Source: Williamsia soli
GTDB taxonomy: Bacteria > Actinomycetota > Actinomycetes > Mycobacteriales > Mycobacteriaceae
DNA length: 64,000 nt
Assembly (NCBI RefSeq): GCF_017377795.1
Contig: NZ_JAFRDR010000009.1
Location: forward strand, 186,001 to 250,000
Direction: 5' to 3'
The translations under genes were made by a program, and so were the position numbers. The notes beneath the pieces are model-generated. The model had not been told where the DNA came from, made no database searches, and saw only the letters and a program-made list of their open reading frames with translations. Shown here in pieces: positions 19,901 through 26,262 of the stretch (positions are counted from its first letter, which is position 1; every line of letters begins with the position of its first letter).

Positions 19901-20498
19901 GGATCAGCGTCAGGATGCGGCAGATGTCGAGAGCCATCGAGGCACCGGCGCCGCCGGCCATCGAAGACACCACCAGCACCACGGGGCTCTCGCCGGCGTC
20001 ATATTTGCCCGATCCCGGGATGTCCAGTCGGCGCATCTCGCTTTCGGTCTCGACCCGGAAGAGGCGATCCCAGCTGTGCTGCAGCTCTTCCCGCACCTTG
20101 GCGACCCGGCTCAGCGTGATCATGCGACCCAACGCGCGGTACTGACCGGCGCCGGTGCTCAGCGGGGTGTGCACCGAGCTCGGCTCGCGCGGAGCCCAGG
20201 TGGCGAGACTGTCCAGCGAGCCGCCGGAAGCCAAGCGCTGAGAGATGGCGTTGTCCAACACCTTGTAGCTGTCGCTCTGGGGCCCGGTGCCGACGTAGGC
20301 ACCACCCTGATCGCGTACGTTTCCGAGCCCATCAGGTCCGGGGGACGGCGCGGTCGGCACATCGAGGTGCACGAACTGCCAACCGGCCGGGATCTGTGTG
20401 ACGCCGTGAGCAGCCAGGTCCGAACGCAGCTGGTCCATCATGTACGCCAGCGTTGCGCCTCCTGAGCCACCGCAGCCGACAACCAGAAATCTCCTCAT
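16923..20498 (-). CDS. Tubulin-like GTPase (Tubulin_2 family-like)
   Basis: 1191 aa, ATG start. The N-terminus RRFLVVGCGGSGGATLAYM has the beta1-loop glycines of the tubulin/FtsZ fold. SSMAGGAGASMALDI (about 178-192) is a variant of the tubulin signature GGGTGSG that contacts GTP phosphates. The following VDPRLMGVFMVAPDIFDS fits the next strand-loop. The C-terminal 750 residues are helical and unlike FtsZ, which agrees with the very long bacterial tubulin-like proteins annotated in Actinobacteria. It probably forms GTP-dependent filaments or assemblies. It lies between the exported VWA protein and the two-TM protein, so polymer assembly at the membrane is a reasonable guess. Whether it polymerises cannot be told from the sequence. 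Confidence 0.8.
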   Translation of the reverse strand: MRRFLVVGCGGSGGATLAYMMDQLRSDLAAHGVTQIPAGWQFVHLDVPTAPSPGPDGLGNVRDQGGAYVGTGPQSDSYKVLDNAISQRLASGGSLDSLATWAPREPSSVHTPLSTGAGQYRALGRMITLSRVAKVREELQHSWDRLFRVETESEMRRLDIPGSGKYDAGESPVVLVVSSMAGGAGASMALDICRILTLIPGVDPRLMGVFMVAPDIFDSLDSSAITGVRANALAMLGEIVASQTGAAREHDVSILRALGQQNGEGELIPFARVFPVGRYVGAERTLFGDGSPEAVYRGLGRGLSALMMSKSATQQFVEWDLSNGGGTAGTREFIGWGNGQWDNLPWGSFGFASLSMGRDRYAEYSAQRLARSSAERLLRGHLQPGNPASDDEQAASILDSQWPNICAELQLPVTAGEAVVGQWVTQTVLPRQDVMGMSAQVVNTNLRGYIDERDGANAGHWVSSVHHALSDRRQALLDGSHEQAYSWSYRWHVTFAQRLEGVTTRAIAQLGLPYATALVKRVSQYMQNVVLPSAQDLAKYGPSDVTDLPDEVTSTLNGLRGNLTSTSEILARVLEGSQRTIERQIYASLSNIVSTAAGAMVSEVFDPLIDALNESHTLLRTAAGEPIRDVGLARLQTDEYAAWPSDSDAWVSDRFSEANNEVMLTSSADFKQRYEVDLPLAVGASNAGVRQFGEAVARATTHAITGYWVTNDGSHAPAEDQPVVERTAEWKSRAFVTDPASGESRISAPARFDVHVRPAELLERSRKFVARTGESFDRFCRVSLREYLTGVGEPESELARRHHDIVAKFGEAINLARPLASVNEQAMQAIHNTQQMSYRFKFSAVPFKGLRVADELASALNEYSRIDNKTKDVLARALTDESKIKRVDIFGSYPNYSPLAFNSVLEPAARQWLGASPSQRQAFWRMRRSRPLAASLPMHPNERRAMVAGWTLGRAIGQISVPPEPYVEAARVWDGETSTWRDFPNPLLTPPSQFTAAYDWMPAVLESILLAMAQSHEPPVMSSMLPYRALRRIYDASPEDEVSGVHGLTARTHLTRWLRSGDTGTGLASAVEDSGPGVSIDERAEKLRAYLQNSRDFAGTHYLPPGARPEVGLPPADGGGVFSVITVREQASSTPIFRDLASDVYWATTRIIDMIDGCADQAKRPESVAPGQPIAPSGAAKSFEVPKGGTI

Positions 20499-20532
20499 AC
20501 TCTTCTAGCCCTTCATAGCGTTGTTGTCGGCT

Positions 20533-23316
20533 TCAGCGACTGAATGGATCGAATGGTTCGTCCGGAGGCCTGGGGGTGTTCCCCGGTGGCGGTCCGGACC
20601 TTGGTGGTGGCGTCTGCGGCGGTCCCGATCGCGGCTGCCCACCGAACGGATCGCCTGCTTGCGGCCGGTTCGATGATCCGAACGGGTCACCGGACTGCTG
20701 CGGACCGGGAGCGGGCCCCGAGCCACCGAACGGATTGAAAGACTGTGGCTGGGCCGGTGGCTGACCACTCGAACCGGCCGGCGCCTCCACACTGGCCCGC
20801 GACCGCAGCTCCTCGAGGGTGCGAGGCAGGTGCCGCATCATGTCCTCGACAAGAGAGTTCACCTGTTGCGGACCGGCATCGCCGCCGGCGAGCAGGACAA
20901 CCGTCGCTCTGTCTGCCGGCCCCGCGGGGTCGTGCAGGACGAACCAGCTGTTGTGGATGGCAAGAGGCAGCCGAGCGTCCGGGGTCTTGCCATGCATCGC
21001 GGGAGACTTGCTGCCCGCACCCGAACGTCCCGCAGCCTTGGCGACCACGAATCCGGCGCCGAGCGGCGACAAGCCGGTACGGGTGCGCAGTTCGATGCCG
21101 CCCAGGTCCAGGCGCCGCGCAGGTTTGTCCAGGCCTCGGACCAGCTCTACCAGGTCACGGTCTCTGATCGCGAACGGTTGACCGTCCCGCAAGACGGACC
21201 CACCGTTGACAGTCACCGGGATCTGCTGTGCACGAAGCGCTCTGGCCGGTATCCGTGCGGTGAACCACTTCGCCAGATAGAGCAGCAGGAGCGGTACGCC
21301 AGGTCCCAGGATGAGCGCCACGATGAGAGCGATCAGGAAGTTGCTGGTGTTCAGCGGCTTCTGCAGGTCAGCGGTGAACGGAACCTGCACCGCTACGGCC
21401 CGATCGGCCTCGTCCGGCGGGGACACCATCACCTGGACGGTTCCGTTGACGACACCGTTGGCCTCATTGGGTACGTCGAGGGTCAGCGGCAGCTTGGCCT
21501 CTTGCCCTTCCTTCAGCTGCACGCAGTTTTCCGCAGAGGTTGCCGACGAGGTGACAGACAGTCCGTCAACGCCATCAGGAGCGGCTACGACTTGAGCGCC
21601 CGGCTCTTGCGGAAGCCAGACGCAGCCGGGGCCGGTCACCGTCAGAGATGTGTCGAAGCTGCCGGAACCCTCGACGGTTCCGAAATCGATCTTCGAACCG
21701 AGGGACGGGAAGCCCACCGGCGGATCGATGGTCACGGGGATGTCCACCGACCGGGGAGTCAGGGCCGTTCCCGGCACGCGTCTTCCGTTGGTCGCGGTGG
21801 CGTCGGCGGTGGTGATGGCCAGCGACAGCCGCATGATTGCGCCGCCCGGCGGCACTCCCTCGAGATCCATGGTCACTGGATCGCCGATCGAGTCCTTGGG
21901 GACGTCGGACACGATCGGGTAGCTCTTGCCGTCCTTGTCGACAAGCGTCGCCGAGTAGGTGGCCTTACCGAGCAGATCCTCGGGGTCGACCGGGGCGTTC
22001 TGACCATCGACAATGCTGAACGTCACCGGCACATCGATATCGTCGCTGTGGAGCCGAGTGTTGGGATCGCGATCCCAAGCGGGGAACAGGTTGCCCGAGA
22101 TGTGAATGTTCGACTTGCTGCGAGCCCCGGATGCACCGTTCGGGTCAACGAACGCCAGTGCCCACACGCCTTGCCATTGCGGTGCCTGCACGTTGCTCAT
22201 CTCAAACGACACCGTCTTCGGCGACGGCCAGCTGTAGTCGATGGTGACCCCGCCCAGGTCGCCGGTTCCGCCGCTGCGGTTGTCCAGAGGCAGAAGACTG
22301 CCGTTCGGCGAGACGAGGGTGGGTACGAGATCGGTGCCGTCGGCAGTGGCCAGAACGTTGACGTTCCCGACTGAGCGGTCGAGGACGAACCGGTGTTTAC
22401 CCTCTTCGCACACCACTCGCGCACAAACGATTGCTTCTGATTCCAGCGGCGCCTGGCCGGGTGTGCTGAATGCATCAAACGCGAACAGCAGGTCGTCGAT
22501 GTCTTGAGCCAGGTAGAAGTCACCTGGAATGGGTGCGGTCAGATCGCCGCACGCGTTGGGCGACGGGACGCCGGTGGCAATGGACCTCATCAAGTCGAAG
22601 TCCGCTGCCGATGACCCTTCGGGGGCAAGGCCGATACCGAAGGTCACGATTCCCGACGACCGGAGCTGGTCAGCCAGCCCACCGGATCGGCAGATGCTCT
22701 CCGTCGCGGCCGCAACGCCCTGGTCAACGCCTGCTTGATTGCTGAAGTCGACCCCAGGCGCGTAGGGCTTGTCCACCCCACCGCGCGGGCTGAAGTCCAG
22801 CTTGCCGTCGGAGAACCAGGCGACTGCGCGGCACTCTTGGCCACCGGTCTCGCCGGACGGCTCTGAGAACTGCGACCGTGCGCCGTCCAACGCGAGCCAG
22901 TAGTCGGTGTCCAAACCACCGTTGCGGGTGCGGAAGCCGTCGAGGCTCGTCTCCACGTTCGGCAGCGACGACTCATCGAGAGTCGTCCAGCCGAGCACGT
23001 TGCGATACTGGTCAGAGAACCCGGATACCGCGACCTCGACCTGAACACCTGAATCCTCTGCGAATCGCGCCAGCTGCTCGGTCAGATACTTGGCTGCCGT
23101 CACGCGGGCGGCGTCGGGATCTGAGGTCTGCAGGCTCGCCGACTCGTCGATCATCAGCAGGATCTGACCCGATCGCTGGGCAGCCAGACAGGCGCCAAAC
23201 CGGTTGGCACCGTCACCGTCGTCTGCGCCGGCAGGAGGGGCCAGAGCCACCGTCAGTGCAGCGATGCAGAAGAACAGACCCAGTACACCCCCAAGCCGAC
23301 CCACGATCCCGCTCAC
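20533..23316 (-). CDS. Exported VWA-domain protein with one TM segment and Pro-rich DPFG tail
   Basis: 927 aa, GTG start overlapping the upstream stop (GTGA). Residues 1-32 are a signal peptide (cleavage near PPAGADD). An extracellular VWA domain follows, with an intact MIDAS at DESAS (D57, S59, S61). A series of beta domains runs to about 650; a TM segment at 660-684 (FLIALIVALILGPGVPLLLL) leaves a cytoplasmic part of about 240 residues. The last 70 residues are Pro/Gly-rich with repeated DPFG motifs and end PFDPFSR. The first gene of the operon begins PFDPFGSG, so the motif is shared. The protein likely senses something outside through its metal-binding VWA domain and signals inward. A 34-bp gap separates it from the tubulin-like gene. 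Confidence 0.8.
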   Translation of the reverse strand: MSGIVGRLGGVLGLFFCIAALTVALAPPAGADDGDGANRFGACLAAQRSGQILLMIDESASLQTSDPDAARVTAAKYLTEQLARFAEDSGVQVEVAVSGFSDQYRNVLGWTTLDESSLPNVETSLDGFRTRNGGLDTDYWLALDGARSQFSEPSGETGGQECRAVAWFSDGKLDFSPRGGVDKPYAPGVDFSNQAGVDQGVAAATESICRSGGLADQLRSSGIVTFGIGLAPEGSSAADFDLMRSIATGVPSPNACGDLTAPIPGDFYLAQDIDDLLFAFDAFSTPGQAPLESEAIVCARVVCEEGKHRFVLDRSVGNVNVLATADGTDLVPTLVSPNGSLLPLDNRSGGTGDLGGVTIDYSWPSPKTVSFEMSNVQAPQWQGVWALAFVDPNGASGARSKSNIHISGNLFPAWDRDPNTRLHSDDIDVPVTFSIVDGQNAPVDPEDLLGKATYSATLVDKDGKSYPIVSDVPKDSIGDPVTMDLEGVPPGGAIMRLSLAITTADATATNGRRVPGTALTPRSVDIPVTIDPPVGFPSLGSKIDFGTVEGSGSFDTSLTVTGPGCVWLPQEPGAQVVAAPDGVDGLSVTSSATSAENCVQLKEGQEAKLPLTLDVPNEANGVVNGTVQVMVSPPDEADRAVAVQVPFTADLQKPLNTSNFLIALIVALILGPGVPLLLLYLAKWFTARIPARALRAQQIPVTVNGGSVLRDGQPFAIRDRDLVELVRGLDKPARRLDLGGIELRTRTGLSPLGAGFVVAKAAGRSGAGSKSPAMHGKTPDARLPLAIHNSWFVLHDPAGPADRATVVLLAGGDAGPQQVNSLVEDMMRHLPRTLEELRSRASVEAPAGSSGQPPAQPQSFNPFGGSGPAPGPQQSGDPFGSSNRPQAGDPFGGQPRSGPPQTPPPRSGPPPGNTPRPPDEPFDPFSR

Positions 23317-23735
23317 AGACGTCCCACCCAGAATGCGAAGCCCAAGGCGCCGACGACGATTCCGATGATCGAAATCGCGATGACCACCCCGTACGTCAAC
23401 TTAGTCCAGCCAGGGCTGGTGTAGATCGGAGCAGAGCGACGCTTGGTGTCGGCGAGTGTGAACGCGGCCAGGATGCCGATGGCAATCGGCCCAGACAGCG
23501 TCCAACCCACAATCGACAGCCAACCGGATCGCCCGATGATGCCCACGACTAGGCCCACCAGCGCTACCGCGCCCGCAGCAAAGAGCAGACCGGCGGGCGG
23601 CCCGGCGACCTCTAATGTTCCGGGACGCGACGACCCTTGACCGAACGGTGTTTGCGGTGCGTGACGAGAGGCTCCGGGGCCGGAACTCGGACCAGGCGTA
23701 CCGCCTGATCCGAAAGGGTCGAATGGTGCGGCCAC
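23313..23735 (-). CDS. Small membrane protein, first gene of the operon
   Basis: 140 aa from GTG 23735, chosen because GAAAGAGG lies 4-5 nt upstream; the frame extends to 23795 but has no better site there. The N-terminus is Pro/Gly/Ser-rich and opens with AAPFDPFGSGG, the same motif as in the tail of the exported VWA protein. Three hydrophobic segments follow (GPPAGLLFAAGAVALVGLVV, SIVGWTLSGPIAIGILAAF, LTYGVVIAISIIGIVVGALG). The stop overlaps the VWA gene start by 4 nt. Being first and small, it could be an anchor or signal relay. I do not recognise its family. Confidence 0.65.
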   Translation of the reverse strand: MAAPFDPFGSGGTPGPSSGPGASRHAPQTPFGQGSSRPGTLEVAGPPAGLLFAAGAVALVGLVVGIIGRSGWLSIVGWTLSGPIAIGILAAFTLADTKRRSAPIYTSPGWTKLTYGVVIAISIIGIVVGALGFAFWVGRL

Positions 23736-23998
23736 AATGCCTCTTTCACGTGCTGGTATGAACGTCAACTCCTGTGAATGCAGGATATTAACCACTGGAA
23801 ACCACTTGATTATGTCTCAAATTCTTCGCTCAAGAGTCCTGTCCGAAAGAGCCAAAATCGGAGACAACCTTCCTATGTTTTCAGGTGAGGTGCCCCTGTG
23901 TCCGTAGTTCGAACGAACGACACTGACTCCGCAAGCCTCGCAACGCATTCAAACATTTCGGTCCGACACGCGCCTGCCTGCTCTTCGTCCCCGCTCCG

Positions 23999-24577
23999 TC
24001 AGCCGACGTTCACGCCGAAGTCGCGTGCGATACCGGCGAGTCCGGAGGCGTAACCCTGTCCGATCGCCCGAAACTTCCATTCATCGTCGCGGCGGTAGAT
24101 CTCGCCGAAAACCATGGCAGTTTCGGTCGACGCATCTTCACTGAGGTCAAATCGGGCCAGCTCACGGCCGTCTGCGCGATCGATCACCCGGATGAAGGCG
24201 TTGAGCACCTGGCCGAAGTTCTGGCCCAGGTTGTCGGCGTCGTAGATGGTGACGGGGAACTGGATCGATTGCACCTCGGGAGTCAGGGCACGCAGGTCGA
24301 TGTTGATCAGTTCGTCGTCACCGTCGCCTTCGCCGGTCCGGTTGTCGCCGGTGTGCTCGATCGCGCCGTCGGGCGAGCGCAGGTTGTTGTAAAACACGAA
24401 GAACGAGTCGTTGAGGACTTTACGGTTCGAGTCAACTGCAATGGCACTGGCATCGAGGTCGAAGTCGACGCCGGACGTTTCTCTGACGTCCCAGCCGAGC
24501 CCGACACTGACCGCTGTCAGGTTCGGAGCTTGCTTGCTCAGAGATACGTTTCCGCCTTTGCCCAGGCTCACCGACAT
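23999..24577 (-). CDS. terD: TerD-family calcium-binding stress protein
   Basis: 192 aa from ATG 24577 (RBS GGAGGAAG, good spacing); a longer frame to 24658 is not needed and departs from the usual TerD length of about 190. [32 protein letters not shown], the acidic GEGDGDDE loop and the ending [18 protein letters not shown] are all canonical TerD features; the Asp-rich loops bind calcium. TerD proteins act in tellurite and oxidative stress and in predicted phage-response systems. It lies 264 bp upstream of the operon 23735-4786 on the same strand and may be co-regulated with it or even feed into it. Divergent from the exported HNH gene; no in-frame damage is seen. Confidence 0.9.
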   Translation of the reverse strand: MSVSLGKGGNVSLSKQAPNLTAVSVGLGWDVRETSGVDFDLDASAIAVDSNRKVLNDSFFVFYNNLRSPDGAIEHTGDNRTGEGDGDDELINIDLRALTPEVQSIQFPVTIYDADNLGQNFGQVLNAFIRVIDRADGRELARFDLSEDASTETAMVFGEIYRRDDEWKFRAIGQGYASGLAGIARDFGVNVG

Positions 24578-24691
24578 GTTCTTCCTCCGCTCGTACAGGT
24601 GAATGCTCGACGACGGACGTGGAGTGGCACCGACGTTCCAATCGCTTGCGCATGACATTAGCGGGCTTATGTGACAGCCACCCGGAATTTC

Positions 24692-24705
24692 GGGTCAATT
24701 GACCC
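24692..24705. promoter_or_regulatory. Perfect 14-bp palindrome between divergent terD and HNH genes
   Basis: GGGTCAATTGACCC is a perfect palindrome in the 211-bp divergent region. It lies just left of the GCTATAACTA box at 24711. A symmetric site at this place is a candidate operator for a dimeric regulator of one or both genes. Confidence 0.45.
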
Positions 24706-24788
24706 ACAGTGCTATAACTATGTAAGAATTTGGTCCTGCGGGGGAACCATGCTGCTAGCAAACGGTTTTCACTTCGAAAGGCACCGCA

Positions 24789-25937
24789 ATGTCCGACCCC
24801 TTCCAGATGCCATCGAGCTGGGATCGGCCGTCCAGCGGCTCGCCTTACCCTCAGCCGCCGAGGAAGAAGCGGTGGCCGTGGATTGCGGGCAGCGCGGCGC
24901 TGCTGGTGGCTGTGGTCGCGGTGTTCGCTGTTGCCGGGTCCCAAAGCGAGGACTCCACAAAAGCCGCCGCGAAAAGCTCGACATCCGCTATGACCACGCC
25001 GCCTACAACCACTGCCACCTCCGAGTCGGCAGCCAAGGCACCCGCCCCTCTCGCTTCCGTTGACACCGCAGTCGCCGCGAACGCAGCGCTCGCGAAACTC
25101 AACACACTCGCCGTCAAGGGCCGAGCACCGAAAACCGGTTATGACCGGGCAATGTTCGGCGAGACCTGGACCGACGACGTCAACGTGGAGAGCGGCCACA
25201 ACGGCTGCGACACCCGCAACGACATTCTGCGGCGCGATCTGGTCAACTCCACCATCAAGCCAGGCTCGAACGGGTGCACCGTGGATGCCGGCACCCTCAA
25301 CGACCCGTACACGAAGACATCAATTGCTTTCGTCCGCGGAGAGGGAACATCAGAGAAGGCTCAGATCGATCACGTTGTGGCACTGTCCAACGCCTGGCAG
25401 ACCGGTGCTCAACAGTTGACTCCTGAGAAGCGGGCTGACCTCGCAAACGATCCGCGCAATCTGCAGGCGACAGATGGGCCGACCAATCAGCAAAAAGGCG
25501 ACGGTGATGCCGCAACGTGGTTGCCTCCCAACAAGACCTATCGATGCAGCTACGTGGGACACCAGGTCGACGTGAAGGCCGCCTACGGCCTGTGGGTGAC
25601 GCAGCCGGAGAAGGAAGCGATCACCCGGGTTCTGACCGGCTGTGGGGCGGTCGCGCCAGTTACCACCACAACCACGACCGCGACCCCTGAACCCGTCCAA
25701 ACCCGAGCTCCCGCCGTGCCCCGCACATCGACTCCCGTGTACACACCTCCGCCTCCGACCCTGGAATACACACCGCCTCCCCCACCGCCGCCGGTGGTGG
25801 ACGTCCCGGCATCCGTCTACTATCCCAACTGCGCAGCTGCGAAAGCTGCAGGCGCAGCGCCGATTTCCGCAGGAGAGCCGGGGTACCGACCGGGACTAGA
25901 TGGCGACGGGGATGGTATAGCGTGCGATAAATCCTAG
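24789..25937 (+). CDS. Exported DUF1524/GmrSD-C-type HNH nuclease with excalibur calcium domain
   Basis: 382 aa. A single TM segment near residues 29-48 (WIAGSAALLVAVVAVFAVAG) and a Ser/Thr linker place the rest outside the membrane. Residues about 110-285 form the DUF1524-type HNH domain seen in secreted actinobacterial nucleases: GYDRAMFGETWTDD, GCDTRNDILRRDL, IDHVVALSNAWQ (catalytic DH), DPRNLQATDGPTNQQKGDGD and KYGLWVT-like AYGLWVT. A Pro-rich linker leads to an excalibur calcium-binding domain (YYPNCAAAKAAGAAP, then GLDGDGDGIACD). It probably degrades extracellular DNA in a calcium-dependent manner. It is divergent from terD, with the palindrome at 24692 between them. Unlike its neighbours to the right it is a surface protein, so it may not belong to the restriction cluster. 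Confidence 0.85.
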   Translation: MSDPFQMPSSWDRPSSGSPYPQPPRKKRWPWIAGSAALLVAVVAVFAVAGSQSEDSTKAAAKSSTSAMTTPPTTTATSESAAKAPAPLASVDTAVAANAALAKLNTLAVKGRAPKTGYDRAMFGETWTDDVNVESGHNGCDTRNDILRRDLVNSTIKPGSNGCTVDAGTLNDPYTKTSIAFVRGEGTSEKAQIDHVVALSNAWQTGAQQLTPEKRADLANDPRNLQATDGPTNQQKGDGDAATWLPPNKTYRCSYVGHQVDVKAAYGLWVTQPEKEAITRVLTGCGAVAPVTTTTTTATPEPVQTRAPAVPRTSTPVYTPPPPTLEYTPPPPPPPVVDVPASVYYPNCAAAKAAGAAPISAGEPGYRPGLDGDGDGIACDKS

Positions 25938-26019
25938 GCCGGCCTGTGTCGGCGGGAATACCTAGAGGTCGCCAACCATAGGAACAGTCGCAGCTCACGT
26001 CGTGACGCGTCGTCGATCG

Positions 26020-26139
26020 CTAAGCAATCCTCGCAATTGCCGCTTGCTTCACGGCCTTGAACTCTTCTGCGTCGATGATTCCGTGTGCGTGAAGATCGGC
26101 AAGTTCTTGAAATTTCGAGGTCAGACCAGGAAATGTCAT
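26020..26139 (-). CDS. 39-aa SHOCT-motif mini-protein or remnant
   Basis: A 120-bp frame (ATG 26139, TAG 26020-26022) encodes a protein ending in FQELADLHAHGIIDAEEF and a short basic tail, a clear SHOCT motif. It is very close to the SHOCT ends of the two PH-like proteins at 4786-6912 (ELQKLADLHAQGLIDDDEF). A stop lies four codons upstream of the ATG and no strong RBS is seen. It may be the leftover tail of a third paralogue or a real mini-SHOCT protein able to bind the others. Confidence 0.5.
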   Translation of the reverse strand: MTFPGLTSKFQELADLHAHGIIDAEEFKAVKQAAIARIA

Positions 26140-26262
26140 CCATACGACCTACACCGCGACCGAGATGACTACCCGCCTCAAACCTGACCGGGTGGCGCGC
26201 CCAACGGGGGTTCCACCATTGCCCGCATAAGATGCCAACATGCTCAGGATGGGATCGATCTA

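Noticed and set aside
23899-24050. Short plus-strand frame starting GTG 23899, with upstream sequence resembling that before the TerD gene at 3411
   Set aside because: It runs antisense into the end of terD and its residues match no family; the likeness is limited to a few bases around the RBS.
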